64,000 nt of DNA from CAVOAK01 sp963664465 (GTDB taxonomy: Bacteria; Pseudomonadota; Alphaproteobacteria; UBA8366; CAVOAK01), in NCBI GenBank assembly GCA_963664465.2, contig CAXXSU010000004.1, positions 186,001-250,000 on the forward strand, written 5' to 3'. The first letter of the stretch is position 1. Every line of letters begins with the position of its first letter. The position numbers were made by a program, and so were the translations under genes. Below the pieces are notes generated by a model that saw nothing but the letters and a program-made list of their open reading frames with translations, ran no database searches and had not been told where the DNA came from. This document shows positions 1 to 9,002 of the stretch, piece after piece.

Positions 1-282
1 CGTGCAAGCGTTGAAGGATCGATGCCAGTGAGGATCAGGCCTCGTACGCACGCAGCAGCGCGCGAACGTAGTGCTGGGTAACTTGCTCCGATGACCTGCA
101 CCACACCACAGCCGCGTAGCAAGGCCGGCACCGCAAGTCCCTGCCAGCCAGCGAGGACGATCCTACGTAGGTCTGCGTCGCGCAGAGTTCCATATACAAA
201 CAATCGCATCGCCGCATATTAAAATCCGTCAGCGATGCATGGACAAGCACAGGTTTGGTTTATACGGCCGACCGCTCAGCGC
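1..282. other. left edge, no gene recognised
   Basis: This is the stretch downstream of the phosphomannomutase gene up to the window edge. An open frame of 71 codons exists on the minus strand (35-250), but its composition is Cys- and Arg-rich, it has no family resemblance I recognise, and I see no convincing ribosome binding site. I treat the stretch as non-coding or as the decayed end of something lying outside the window. Confidence 0.4.
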
Positions 283-344
283 GCCGTAGGCCTTAGAATG
301 GCAACGCATCGATGCCGTAGGTCTTAGAATGGCAGCGCATCGAT
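283..344. repeat. 31-bp tandem duplication over the manB stop codon
   Basis: Two adjacent 31-bp copies (283-313 and 314-344) differ at only two positions. The right copy covers the last codons and the stop of the phosphomannomutase gene; the left copy lies just downstream and repeats the same terminal codons and stop. The protein is unaffected because the first stop is kept. Confidence 0.85.
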
Positions 345-1706
345 GCCGCTCAGCCGCAGCTGTTCGCTGACTGTTTCCTTTAGTAGAGTGAGTTCGCCCT
401 CACTTGAGGCTTCGCAGCGACATACCAAAACGTCCTGCGTGTTCGACGCCCTTAAAAGCCACCATCCACTGTTCTGAGACACTCGAACGCCGTCGACGTC
501 GATCACGGATGCGCCCGCTTTCGCAAGCCGCTCCTTTACTTCCGAGATAACCGCGAACTTGCGTTCCTCAGGTACTGGAAAGCGTATTTCCGGCGTGTTG
601 CACATGACTGGCAGCTGATCCAACAATTGGGCTGCGGACTGTCCTGAGGTCGCGATCAGATCGAGCAATCTGACCGCCGCATAGAGGGCATCGTCATAGC
701 CGTAGTAGCGATCCTTGAAAAAGATATGGCCACTCATTTCACCGGCCAGCGGTGCCTCGATCTCCACCATCTTGGAACGAATGATCGAGTGGCCCGAGGC
801 GCCCATCACGGGCCGGCCGCCGAGGCGGCTGATTTCGTCGAACAGAACTTGGCTCGCCTTGACGTCAGCAAGGATTGGCGCGCCAGGATGACGCCGCAGG
901 ACATCAGCAGCGAGCAACGCCAGCAGTTGATCGCCCCAGATAATTCGACCGCTAGCGTCGACCGCGCCGATACGGTCACCGTCACCGTCAAATGCGATGC
1001 CAAGATCGCATTTCTGTGATGCCACTACTTCACGGAGCTGTTCAAGGTTTTCAGGTATCGTCGGATCGGGGTGATGATTTGGAAATGTGCCGTCAATTTC
1101 CTCGTTGATCAGCACATGCCGGCCAGGCAGCCGCGACGTTAGCCGTGAGAGCGCCGCACCTGCAGAGCCATTGCCCGCATCCCAGGCGACATTGAGCGCG
1201 TTCTCAGTTCGGTAGTCAGCGGCAATCCGGGCGATGTACCAGTCAACAATGTCGATGGTCGATCGGCGCCCGTTTGCCATGATCCATTGTCCGCGGGCCG
1301 CTTCTCTTCCAAGGTCTTGGATCTTCCGACCCCAAAACGGCGCGTTGTCGACAACAGCCTTAAACCCATTGTAGTCGGGCGGGTTGTGCGACCCTGTCAC
1401 CATGACAGCGGCGTCCGCGTTTAATGCTCGTGACGCAAAGTAGAGCATGGGTGTCGGACCGACGCCGATGCGTATGACGTGCAATCCCGTGCTCTCAAAC
1501 CCCTCGACAAGAGCGAGCTCAAGCGCCGGCGAACTGAGCCGGCCGTCGAGGCCGACGCAGACCGTCGTTCCAGCTAATCCAACGACATGGCTGCCGAGCG
1601 TCTTGCCAAGGGCTGACGCGTCCGCCTCGCTGAGCGTCGTACCGACAATGCCACGAATATCGTACTCTCGAAGTATCGACGGATCGAAACGATGTCCGTC
1701 ACTCAT
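324..1706 (-). CDS. manB: phosphomannomutase/phosphoglucomutase
   Basis: A 460-residue alpha-D-phosphohexomutase (AlgC/ManB type) that interconverts hexose 6-phosphate and 1-phosphate, supplying glucose-1-P or mannose-1-P for sugar nucleotides in the cytoplasm. The phosphoserine loop TGSHNPP lies at residues 104-110, the Mg-binding loop DGDGDR near residue 240, and the substrate loop GEMSGH near residue 318. The length is normal for the family. Its ATG overlaps the ugd stop by four bases, so the two genes are translationally coupled. With galU and ugd upstream, glucose-1-P for UDP-glucose is a likely output; the manC-like gene at the right edge makes mannose-1-P equally plausible. Which sugar is preferred cannot be read from sequence. 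Confidence 0.93.
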   Translation of the reverse strand: MSDGHRFDPSILREYDIRGIVGTTLSEADASALGKTLGSHVVGLAGTTVCVGLDGRLSSPALELALVEGFESTGLHVIRIGVGPTPMLYFASRALNADAAVMVTGSHNPPDYNGFKAVVDNAPFWGRKIQDLGREAARGQWIMANGRRSTIDIVDWYIARIAADYRTENALNVAWDAGNGSAGAALSRLTSRLPGRHVLINEEIDGTFPNHHPDPTIPENLEQLREVVASQKCDLGIAFDGDGDRIGAVDASGRIIWGDQLLALLAADVLRRHPGAPILADVKASQVLFDEISRLGGRPVMGASGHSIIRSKMVEIEAPLAGEMSGHIFFKDRYYGYDDALYAAVRLLDLIATSGQSAAQLLDQLPVMCNTPEIRFPVPEERKFAVISEVKERLAKAGASVIDVDGVRVSQNSGWWLLRASNTQDVLVCRCEASSEGELTLLKETVSEQLRLSGIDALPF

Positions 1707-3052
1707 TCCGCGGCATTCCCTTCCAGGCGTGCAGCGCTGGCTGTCGATTTGGGTCGGCCGATACAGTTGTATTCGAACCCGGCCGCGGCCATCTCAGCGG
1801 GATCGTATATATTGCGTAGGTCGATCATCAGCGGGCGTACAAGCAACGCCTTGCAGCGCTCGAGGTCAAGTAGGCGGAACTCGTTCCACTCGGTCAGGAT
1901 GACAAGTGCTCCTGCGCCTTCCATTGCGTCGTAGGCCGACTCGCACCAGACTACGCCGTCTACGAGCTTCTTTGCTTCCTCCATACTTTCGGGATCGTAG
2001 ACACGCACCGTCGCCCCGGCGTCGCACAAAGCCGGCAGGATATCGAGGCTGGCACTTTCGCGCATGTCGTCGGTGTTTGGCTTGAACGCCAGTCCGAGGA
2101 CGGCAAGCGTCTTACCATCTACCGAACCGCCGCATGCTTGCACGATACGCCCCGCCATGGCCTTTTTACGTTTGGTGTTGACGGCGATCACGGTCTCAAT
2201 AATGCGCAAAGGAGAACCAGCCGCCTCCGCCGTGCGGACAAGCGCCAACGTATCCTTGGGAAAACAGGATCCGCCGTATCCGGGTCCCGGATGGAGAAAT
2301 TTGCGACCGATCCGACCATCGAGGCCCAAGGCCCGCGCGACATCATAGACGTCGGCATCGATCTGTTCGCACAGGTCTGCAACTTCGTTAATGAACGTGA
2401 CTTTCGCCGCAAGAAAGGCATTGGTCGCATATTTGATGAGCTCTGCGGTTTCCAACCCGGTGAACAGCATCGGCGTCTCGATCAGATAGAGCGGCCGATA
2501 AAGGGACTGCATAAGGTCGCTAGCACGATCGCTCTCGCTACCGATGATAATGCGGTCCGGGCGCATGAAATCATCGATCGCCGATCCTTCACGCAGGAAT
2601 TCAGGATTCGAAACGACGTCAAAGTCGGCATCCGGGCGTGTCTGCCGGATGATTCGCGCGACCTCACGACCTGTACCGACGGGTACAGTCGACTTCGTGA
2701 TTACAACGGTATAGCTGTCGATCGCACGCGCGATTTCTTCCGCGGCACTGTAAACGAAGGAAAGATCGGCATGACCGTCGCCACGCCGGCTCGGTGTACC
2801 GACCGCAATCAACACTGCATCCGCCTGACTAACCGCCGACGCCAGATCGGTCGAGAAATGGAGCCTTCCCGCCGTCGTGTTCGCGGCAACCATATCCTCA
2901 AGGCCGGGCTCGTAAATCGGGATATCGCCGCGCTTTAGGCGCTCGATTTTGTCGCCGTCCTGATCGACGCAGGTTACATCGATACCGAATTCGGAAAAGC
3001 AAGCGCTCGATACGAGCCCGACATAGCCGGCGCCGATCATCGCAATTCGCAT
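1703..3052 (-). CDS. ugd: UDP-glucose 6-dehydrogenase
   Basis: A 449-residue UDP-glucose/GDP-mannose dehydrogenase family enzyme that oxidises UDP-glucose to UDP-glucuronate with two NAD. It opens with the Rossmann motif MIGAGYVGL (residues 5-13). The catalytic cysteine sits in GGSCFPKD near residue 260, and the C-terminal UDP-binding domain follows (AVLGLAFKPNTDD). Length and domain order are standard. It lies between galU, which makes its substrate, and manB, with which it overlaps by four bases, so the three genes form a UDP-glucuronate supply module for exopolysaccharide or LPS. Confidence 0.95.
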   Translation of the reverse strand: MRIAMIGAGYVGLVSSACFSEFGIDVTCVDQDGDKIERLKRGDIPIYEPGLEDMVAANTTAGRLHFSTDLASAVSQADAVLIAVGTPSRRGDGHADLSFVYSAAEEIARAIDSYTVVITKSTVPVGTGREVARIIRQTRPDADFDVVSNPEFLREGSAIDDFMRPDRIIIGSESDRASDLMQSLYRPLYLIETPMLFTGLETAELIKYATNAFLAAKVTFINEVADLCEQIDADVYDVARALGLDGRIGRKFLHPGPGYGGSCFPKDTLALVRTAEAAGSPLRIIETVIAVNTKRKKAMAGRIVQACGGSVDGKTLAVLGLAFKPNTDDMRESASLDILPALCDAGATVRVYDPESMEEAKKLVDGVVWCESAYDAMEGAGALVILTEWNEFRLLDLERCKALLVRPLMIDLRNIYDPAEMAAAGFEYNCIGRPKSTASAARLEGNAAE

Positions 3053-3089
3053 AAGTTGTTCCCTCCGGCCTTACAGGACCGCTACTCGA

Positions 3090-3965
3090 CTATGACTTGG
3101 CATAAGTGTTGATGATCTTCCTGGCCGCGGGACCCAAATCTTCTCGTGAGAGCGCATACGCCACATTTGCCTCAAAAAACCCGATCTTGTTGCCGCAGTC
3201 GAAGGTTCGACCGTCAACGCGAAGCCCGTAAAATGGTACTTTCCCAAGCATCTGCGCCATCGCATCGGTGATTTGAATTTCGTCACCGGCACCCACCTCC
3301 TTCTTTGACAGATACTCGAAAATCGAAGGGAATAGGATGTAACGACCGACGATCCGCAGACGGGATGGCGCCTTGTCCGGCGACGGCTTCTCGACAAGGC
3401 CACGGATCGTTGCCATCCGTCCGTCGTCATCTTCGACATCGAGAATGCCGTATTGATCCGTCTGCGCCAGCTCGATCTCTTCTACGGCAACGACGCATCC
3501 GCCGGTTCGATCGTGAGCCTCGACTAGCTGCTGCAGGCACGGCCGATCAGCCATAATCAAATCGTCCGCGAGGACGACGGCGAACGGCTCATCCCCGATT
3601 AGATGGCGCGCGCACCAAACCGCATGTCCCAACCCCAAAGGCTGTGTCTGACGTAGGTAGGCGATCTGGCCCGGCTCGGGAACCCAACTTCGCGTAAGCT
3701 CCAGGAATTCAGACTTGCCGCGCTCCACCAACACCCGGTCGAGCTCGTAAGATACGTCGAAGTGGTCCTCGATCGCATGCTTGCCGCGCCCGGTGACGAA
3801 AATGAACTGCTCGATACCGGCCGCGCTCGCCTCCTCAACCGCATACTGAATCAGGGGTTTGTCAATGACGGGCAGCATTTCCTTCGGCATCGCCTTTGTG
3901 GCGGGCAGAAATCGAGTGCCAAGACCTCCAATTGGGAATATTGCCTTGCGGACGGGCTTGGACAT
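3090..3965 (-). CDS. galU: UTP-glucose-1-phosphate uridylyltransferase
   Basis: A 291-residue GalU that makes UDP-glucose from UTP and glucose-1-phosphate. The N-terminal nucleotidyltransferase signature GGLGTRFLPATKAMPKEM is complete, and VEKP and the FDCGNK motif near residue 250 are present. It is followed 37 bases later by ugd, the consumer of its product. The 118-bp gap to the upstream J-domain gene could hold its own promoter, though co-transcription from mipZ is possible. Confidence 0.95.
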   Translation of the reverse strand: MSKPVRKAIFPIGGLGTRFLPATKAMPKEMLPVIDKPLIQYAVEEASAAGIEQFIFVTGRGKHAIEDHFDVSYELDRVLVERGKSEFLELTRSWVPEPGQIAYLRQTQPLGLGHAVWCARHLIGDEPFAVVLADDLIMADRPCLQQLVEAHDRTGGCVVAVEEIELAQTDQYGILDVEDDDGRMATIRGLVEKPSPDKAPSRLRIVGRYILFPSIFEYLSKKEVGAGDEIQITDAMAQMLGKVPFYGLRVDGRTFDCGNKIGFFEANVAYALSREDLGPAARKIINTYAKS

Positions 3966-4083
3966 GAGAGGCGCGGCTGCTCCTGAAAGCGAAGATTGCG
4001 TACTGGACTAAGCCTATGTGCCATAGCGCGGCGCTGGCGCGCAACATATGTCCGTGGAAAGCCCTCGTTAAGTCGTTGCCCGC

Positions 4084-4791
4084 TTAACTGCTCGCATCGA
4101 GTAGCACGTCCTTGGCTTCGTTGATCCGCGCGGCAAGATAGTCCGAGCCGCCTTTATCGGGATGATATTGCTGCATCAGTCGTCGATGTGCTTTTTTTAT
4201 TTCTTCGGCATCGGCCTGCGGTTCAAGGCCCAATATCTCTTGTGCTTCTGCGACAGTCATATGACCGTCGCCCACACTCGGCTCGTCGGCAAATGCTTCG
4301 GCAGTCTCGCGCCACTCCTCGCCGTGCATACGGTCGAGATAAGCTTCAAGTACGCTCGCGGATTGCTGGTCGTCCTGTACCGCAGCGCGGTGCAGATCGA
4401 TAATCTCCGCCAGGGTCATTTGTGAAAGCTGGCGACCTGAACTTGGCCCTTGCAGGACTTCGCCGTCCATTTCGCCGGAGTCATGTGACAAGGACATAAG
4501 GACGAAACGTGTACGCACCTCTGAACGTTGGCCCGGACTGCGGCCGCGCATCGCCTTTGCCAAGTTGCTAAGCAGTCGAGCGCGTGCAAGCCACGGCAGC
4601 AACACCATCAGCGCCACCCATGCCCAGGCGAACCGGCCCGTGAACAACATGAAAACGCCGATCAACACGGCGAGCCCGGCAACAACCCAGCGCGCCATGC
4701 GGAAAACCGCCTTGGGGTCCGCTGAAACAAACCAGCGCGCCATCAAAAGCGCGCCAATTACAAGGCTCACGCCAACGATAAACCACGTCAT
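4084..4791 (-). CDS. membrane-anchored J-domain protein
   Basis: A 235-residue protein with two or three hydrophobic N-terminal segments (about residues 1-18, 33-52 and 54-70), a charged linker, and a C-terminal J domain (about residues 170-235) with the HPD tripeptide in YHPDKGGSD. It should recruit and stimulate DnaK at the inner membrane. The layout resembles TIM14/DnaJ-like membrane co-chaperones of alphaproteobacteria. It lies seven bases after the VWA gene on the same strand, so the two are very likely co-transcribed with mipZ. Its client is unknown. Confidence 0.85.
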   Translation of the reverse strand: MTWFIVGVSLVIGALLMARWFVSADPKAVFRMARWVVAGLAVLIGVFMLFTGRFAWAWVALMVLLPWLARARLLSNLAKAMRGRSPGQRSEVRTRFVLMSLSHDSGEMDGEVLQGPSSGRQLSQMTLAEIIDLHRAAVQDDQQSASVLEAYLDRMHGEEWRETAEAFADEPSVGDGHMTVAEAQEILGLEPQADAEEIKKAHRRLMQQYHPDKGGSDYLAARINEAKDVLLDASS

Positions 4792-4798
4792 GGTAAGG

Positions 4799-5512
4799 TT
4801 ACGTGTTCTCGCTGAGCTGGTGTGTCAAGCGAAGAACGGCACCGCCCTGCTTCTGCCCGTATTCCAAGAGTGCTTTTCGGCCACCGGCAGCGAACACGGC
4901 AACCGCCGCCAATAGATCCCGAAGCTGCTCCGCGCTGCTGGAATCGAAGGAACAATAGGCGCCGCCCGAAAGTTCGGCAATTTGCTCGAACGCGCGGCGT
5001 GCAATCGAGTCTCCGCCCTCGTGAAAGATGAAAACCGGCACGCCAAGCAATTTCAGCTCTCCAGCTTTGTGGCAGAGCGCGTCAATGTCCTCTTCCATCG
5101 CATCCCCGACGAAGACGACCGCGTTAACTTTTCGCTGTTTGGTCTGTTTGATGGCGTGCTTGAATATCTTTTCAATTTGAGTGGCGCCGCCCCGACACAT
5201 GACGCCCGTCATCATTTTCAAAAGTTCGCCCGCGTTCGTCACCCACTTGCTCGCACGACACTCGCGGAACCCGCGATAGTAGACGAGTTGTATCTCGATA
5301 CCGCCCAAGGCTGCGGTTGACTTAAACATCTCCCCTTGGATCATGCAGGCTCTGTCCCAACTCGGCTCACGGCTGGCCGTGGCGTCCAACGCGAACATGA
5401 GCCGCCCGCGGCCCGACTGCAAATTTGTTGCCACAGCGACCTTCTTCAAGAATGCATCTACGCCCTGGTCGCTGGTCTTGGTCGGCAGTTTGGACAATAT
5501 GTCACCCGTCAC
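4799..5512 (-). CDS. von Willebrand factor A-like domain protein
   Basis: A 237-residue soluble protein with no signal peptide. A VWA/MIDAS fold is supported by FALDATASREPSW (a D-x-T-x-S metal site, about residues 41-49), a GGATQIEKIF segment, and a central strand VVFVGDAMEED. The C-terminus is a short Ala-rich helix. VWA proteins of this kind usually mediate metal-dependent protein contacts. It overlaps the mipZ stop by 11 bases and is followed at once by the J-domain gene, so it probably acts with one or both. I do not recognise a named family. Confidence 0.75.
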   Translation of the reverse strand: MTGDILSKLPTKTSDQGVDAFLKKVAVATNLQSGRGRLMFALDATASREPSWDRACMIQGEMFKSTAALGGIEIQLVYYRGFRECRASKWVTNAGELLKMMTGVMCRGGATQIEKIFKHAIKQTKQRKVNAVVFVGDAMEEDIDALCHKAGELKLLGVPVFIFHEGGDSIARRAFEQIAELSGGAYCSFDSSSAEQLRDLLAAVAVFAAGGRKALLEYGQKQGGAVLRLTHQLSENT

Positions 5513-6485
5513 TTACTTCGGCTTGTGCAGTATCTCGCCTGATGTCCACCGTAACGTCAACTGGTCGCAACAGAGATGGAAACCGTAGTGCATCAATTAG
5601 ACCGCGGACCTCCTGTCGTCCAGCCACGTGAGAAATATTCAACTTCATGTCGCTGCCAGGCTCTCGAAGATCAAGCAAGGTCAGACCCTTGAGAAACAGT
5701 TCGCGGAAGATAACCCGTTCGGTGAAGCCCGGCGCAATACGAAAGCCGATCCGCTGAGCGAGCACAGAAACTGCCTGCGCCATAGCTTGTTTGTTATGCG
5801 AATCCAAGCTGCTCAAGCGGTTGCGCATGATAACCCAGTCTATCGATCCGCCGTCGCGCCGGGCCCGTTCCTTTTTCTGCTCCCAGACCATCTCCGCATA
5901 GCGGCTTGGATGAAGAATTCTTAAGGTTTCCGCTTCAATCGTCGCCAACATATCGAGGTCGACGAAACTGTCGTTGAACGGCGTGATGAGCGTGTCCGCA
6001 TGGCTATGCGCATATCGCGACAGCACACTATCGCTCCCCGGGGTATCGATGACGACAAAATCAAAGGCAGCGACAAATGCTGCATGATGCTCGTCGAAAT
6101 CCCTCTTCGCCTCCTCGACGGCCAACGCCTGACCGTGGACGTCGGCGCCGATTGTAATGTGCTCCGAAAATGGCAGCTCTGCGTCTTGTTTGCGGGCAAA
6201 GGCGCGACGGTTTGCGAAAAATCGCGTCAGTGAAGCCTGTCGTGAATCGACATCGATGCTTGCGACACTCGAACCGGCGTGGAGCAAGGCTACGACCAGA
6301 TGCATCGCTGTTGTCGTTTTGCCGGATCCACCCTTCTCATTGCCAACGACAATGATATGCGCGGGCCGATCCGCACCGCGTCTCACCAGTCGCTCGACCT
6401 GATTATGTGGCGTCGCAATACCATCTCCTTCGGCGTCGGCCGCCGCCGATACGTCCTCATTAATTGCCATTCCAATCAGCACCAT
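5502..6485 (-). CDS. mipZ: MipZ/ParA-type division-plane ATPase
   Basis: A 327-residue P-loop ATPase with the deviant Walker A of ParA/MinD proteins (NEKGGSGKTTTAMHL, about residues 49-63), an IDVDSRQASLTRFF motif, and the Walker B-like FVVIDTPGSDS. The sequence and length fit MipZ, the alphaproteobacterial protein that forms a bipolar gradient with ParB and inhibits FtsZ away from midcell. An alternative start is Met6 (6470). The stop overlaps the VWA gene by 11 bases. The about 40-residue N-terminal extension before the P-loop is low-complexity and may be variable. Confidence 0.88.
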   Translation of the reverse strand: MVLIGMAINEDVSAAADAEGDGIATPHNQVERLVRRGADRPAHIIVVGNEKGGSGKTTTAMHLVVALLHAGSSVASIDVDSRQASLTRFFANRRAFARKQDAELPFSEHITIGADVHGQALAVEEAKRDFDEHHAAFVAAFDFVVIDTPGSDSVLSRYAHSHADTLITPFNDSFVDLDMLATIEAETLRILHPSRYAEMVWEQKKERARRDGGSIDWVIMRNRLSSLDSHNKQAMAQAVSVLAQRIGFRIAPGFTERVIFRELFLKGLTLLDLREPGSDMKLNISHVAGRQEVRGLIDALRFPSLLRPVDVTVDIRRDTAQAEVSDG

Positions 6486-6565
6486 TGCTGGAAGTTCGAC
6501 ATATCATAAGCAAGTCAGCACCTTGACGCAGCGGCAAACACGTCACCCGAGGACCGCCAGCAATG

Positions 6566-7408
6566 TTACTTCGGATGAAAACTTGTCCAATCCTCGTCAG
6601 TCAATTCGTCGCCGATTGCACTGAACTGGCCCGCACCTTTGAGCCATCGACCTCCATCGATGGTCACGATTTCGCCGTTCAGAAAAGCCGCATAGTCCGA
6701 CATCAAATAGCTTGCAAGGTTTGCAAGTTCGAGATGCTTGCCCGGACGGCCGAGCGGCCCGGAGTTTTCAAATCGCTGCGCCATCTCCGGCCGCGGCAAT
6801 AGGCGCGACCACGCACCCTCGGTTGGAAACGCCCCCGGCGCAATGGCGTTGAAGCGAATGCCGCGTCCGCCCCATTCGACGGCGAGGCTGCGTGTCATAG
6901 CTAAAACACCCGCCTTCGCCATCGCGGAGGGCACAACGTAGGGTGAACCGGTCCATGCATAAGTGGACAGAATGGACAGAACGACAGCGGATCGGTTGTC
7001 CGTCAACCAACGCCGACCACAGTCGAGCGTGACATAGGCGCTGCCGTGCAGGACGATATTCAAGATCGCATCGACGGCCCGATGACTCAGTGTTTCGCTA
7101 CGTGCGATAAAGTTACCGGCGGCATTGTTGACCAAGCCGTCAAGTGGCCCCTCGCGCCATATTTCGTCCAACATCGCAGCAACAGCATCGGGCTCGCGGA
7201 TGTCGCACGTGATCCAGACTGTTGGTCGGCCGGATACCGCCGCAAACTCGTCAGCTGTCTTCTTCAATACGGCTTCACGCCGGCCGCAGATTACCAGGTT
7301 TGCGCCAAGTTCCAGGAAACGCTGGCCCATCGCCTTACCAAGCCCCGTGCCACCGCCGGTAACGAGAATTCGTTTGTCCGCCAGCGTATCAGGTAGCAAC
7401 ACGCGCAT
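6566..7408 (-). CDS. SDR oxidoreductase, 2,4-dienoyl-CoA reductase-like
   Basis: A 280-residue classical short-chain dehydrogenase with the TGGGTGLG cofactor motif, NNAAGNF, and a C-terminal sequence (NGEIVTIDGGRWLKGAG) typical of peroxisomal-type 2,4-dienoyl-CoA reductases. The active-site region reads PYVVPSAMAKAGVLAM, where the family's usual YAxxK tyrosine is not at the standard spacing, as in the dienoyl-CoA reductase subgroup. The frame is open up to 7483, but homology starts at the Met at 7408; Met at 7423 is the alternative. It may act in beta-oxidation of unsaturated fatty acids. Confidence 0.8.
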   Translation of the reverse strand: MRVLLPDTLADKRILVTGGGTGLGKAMGQRFLELGANLVICGRREAVLKKTADEFAAVSGRPTVWITCDIREPDAVAAMLDEIWREGPLDGLVNNAAGNFIARSETLSHRAVDAILNIVLHGSAYVTLDCGRRWLTDNRSAVVLSILSTYAWTGSPYVVPSAMAKAGVLAMTRSLAVEWGGRGIRFNAIAPGAFPTEGAWSRLLPRPEMAQRFENSGPLGRPGKHLELANLASYLMSDYAAFLNGEIVTIDGGRWLKGAGQFSAIGDELTDEDWTSFHPK

Positions 7409-7526
7409 TCCTCCATCAATCATCGGTGAACATATGGGTTTAGCGTGAACCGACAGTCCAAGGCTACAACGCCGGTTAGCCACAATACTGCGTGCTGGCC
7501 GTTCGCCGCTCGCCGCCGCGCCCGTA

Positions 7527-8558
7527 TTAGGCTGGCAGCAGCTCGTATTTCATCAGCTTGTGTCGGAATTGGTGGTAGGCGAGACCAAGATGGCGTGCCG
7601 CCGCACGCTGATTGTGTCGGTTTTGTAAAAGCGCACGCTCGAGGATATTCCGCTCGAAGGCGGCGACCGACGTTTCAAAATCAAACGGACGGGTGAGCGC
7701 CGGCACAGCCTCGGCTGGATCTTGACGGAGCGCGTCTGACGGTCGCGCGTTTTCGGTTGGCTCGCCGGAAATCGGACGGTAGGGGGATGCAAAGGGATCG
7801 AAGTTAACCGTATCGATTCGACCGTCCCGCGCGCTTCTGTAAACCGCCCGTTCAACAACGTTCTTAAGTTCGCGCACGTTACCCGGCCAGCCGTACTCCT
7901 CAAGCGAACTTCGCGCGTTTTTTGTGAATCCGGCGAACTGTTCCCAGCCCAATTCCAATGCCATGGCCCGACCAAAGTGATCGACTAGCGGATTGATGTC
8001 ATCCGGGCGCTCGCGCAGCGGTGGCACCGTGATGACGTCGAACGCCAGCCGGTCGAGCAGATCATATCTGAACGCGCCCGACTTAGCCGCGTCGGGAAGA
8101 TCGATATTCGTTGCGCCGATCACGCGAACATCGACCTGGAGCGCCTTCGAGGATCCGACCCGCTCGAAGCTTCCATACTCGATGACGCCCAAGATTTTTT
8201 CCTGGGCCGCCAATGAGGCGTTTGCAATTTCATCGAGGAACAGCGTCCCTCCGTCCGCCAGCTCAAACCGACCTTCACGCCGCCGCACGGCTCCGGTAAA
8301 GGCGCCAACCTCATGACCGAAAAGCTCGGTCTCAAGAAGATTTTCCGGCAGCGCGGCACAGTTCAATTTGATCAGCGGCCCCTCCCACCGATGCGACAGG
8401 AAATGCAGGCGCGCGGCGATCAACTCCTTGCCGGTCCCACGCTCGCCAATCACCAAAACTGGACGATTCAATGCAGCCGCACGCGAAGCCTGCTCCATCA
8501 TTTCGATGAAAGCAGAAGATTGTCCGACGATTGTCGGGAGTTGGTTTGGCGTCAGCAT
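7527..8558 (-). CDS. pspF: PspF, sigma-54 activator of the phage-shock operon
   Basis: A 343-residue bacterial enhancer-binding protein consisting of an AAA+ domain plus a C-terminal Fis-type helix-turn-helix, with no receiver or sensor domain, as expected for PspF. Walker A is GERGTGKEL (about residues 38-46), the sigma-54 contact loop is GAFTGA, Walker B is GGTLFLDE, and the recognition region ends RAAARHLGLAYHQFRHKL. It is transcribed divergently from the psp operon across a 220-bp gap that holds a sigma-54 promoter. In the paradigm PspF is held inactive by PspA and released upon membrane stress. Confidence 0.93.
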   Translation of the reverse strand: MLTPNQLPTIVGQSSAFIEMMEQASRAAALNRPVLVIGERGTGKELIAARLHFLSHRWEGPLIKLNCAALPENLLETELFGHEVGAFTGAVRRREGRFELADGGTLFLDEIANASLAAQEKILGVIEYGSFERVGSSKALQVDVRVIGATNIDLPDAAKSGAFRYDLLDRLAFDVITVPPLRERPDDINPLVDHFGRAMALELGWEQFAGFTKNARSSLEEYGWPGNVRELKNVVERAVYRSARDGRIDTVNFDPFASPYRPISGEPTENARPSDALRQDPAEAVPALTRPFDFETSVAAFERNILERALLQNRHNQRAAARHLGLAYHQFRHKLMKYELLPA

Positions 8559-8697
8559 TTGATTATTTGTGAATTATAGTAAGAGTTATGATTTTTTATC
8601 AATAGCTAAGGATAAACGCGATAACTCCTTTGCCGGATTTTTACAAGATATTCTGTTTTACTCATTGTTTTCAATCTCTTAGTAGAATTTATCCGAT

Positions 8698-8713
8698 TGG
8701 CACAGGCTGTGCA
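8698..8713 (+). promoter_or_regulatory. sigma-54 (-24/-12) promoter of the psp operon
   Basis: The sequence TGGCAC-N5-GTGCA matches the sigma-54 consensus, with the invariant GG (8699-8700) and GC (8711-8712) exactly 12 bases apart. It lies 66 bases before the first small ORF and downstream of pspF on the opposite strand, as expected for a PspF-driven promoter. Transcription should begin about 12 bases after the GC, near 8724. Confidence 0.88.
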
Positions 8714-8778
8714 GTTATTGGTATGAAATTTCGATTTTCGGCCGCATTGGTGAACAAACATGCGACAGGAGCAAACCG

Positions 8779-8931
8779 ATGACGACAAGAAACGCAAGGT
8801 CCAGCGAAGGTCCTATCAAGCGGGATCTGGGGCGTCAATCGGATCGACTGCTCCGATACCTAGGATCGCGGACCATGGACCAATGGTTCATGTTCGCAGC
8901 TGGAATAATCATTGGCCTGGTTCTCGGCTGA
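8779..8931 (+). CDS. small membrane protein, first gene of the psp operon
   Basis: A 50-residue ORF that starts with ATG at 8779, eight bases after an AGGAG ribosome binding site. The first 32 residues are basic and polar; residues 35-49 are hydrophobic (WFMFAAGIIIGLVLG), forming one transmembrane helix with a glycine-rich face right at the C-terminus. It is the first gene downstream of the sigma-54 promoter. I recognise no family. It resembles PspD/PspG only in being small and membrane-bound. The dedicated ribosome site and its position argue that it is real. Confidence 0.7.
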   Translation: MTTRNARSSEGPIKRDLGRQSDRLLRYLGSRTMDQWFMFAAGIIIGLVLG

Positions 8932-9002
8932 GCAGCCGGACTCCGACCCGTTACCCGAACACCGACAAGTTCGCACGCGTCAAACCAAGGAGGATCGGAG
9001 CA

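Noticed and set aside
35..250. 71-codon minus-strand open frame at the left edge
   Set aside because: No ribosome site, Cys/Arg-rich odd composition and no resemblance to a family; left as non-coding.
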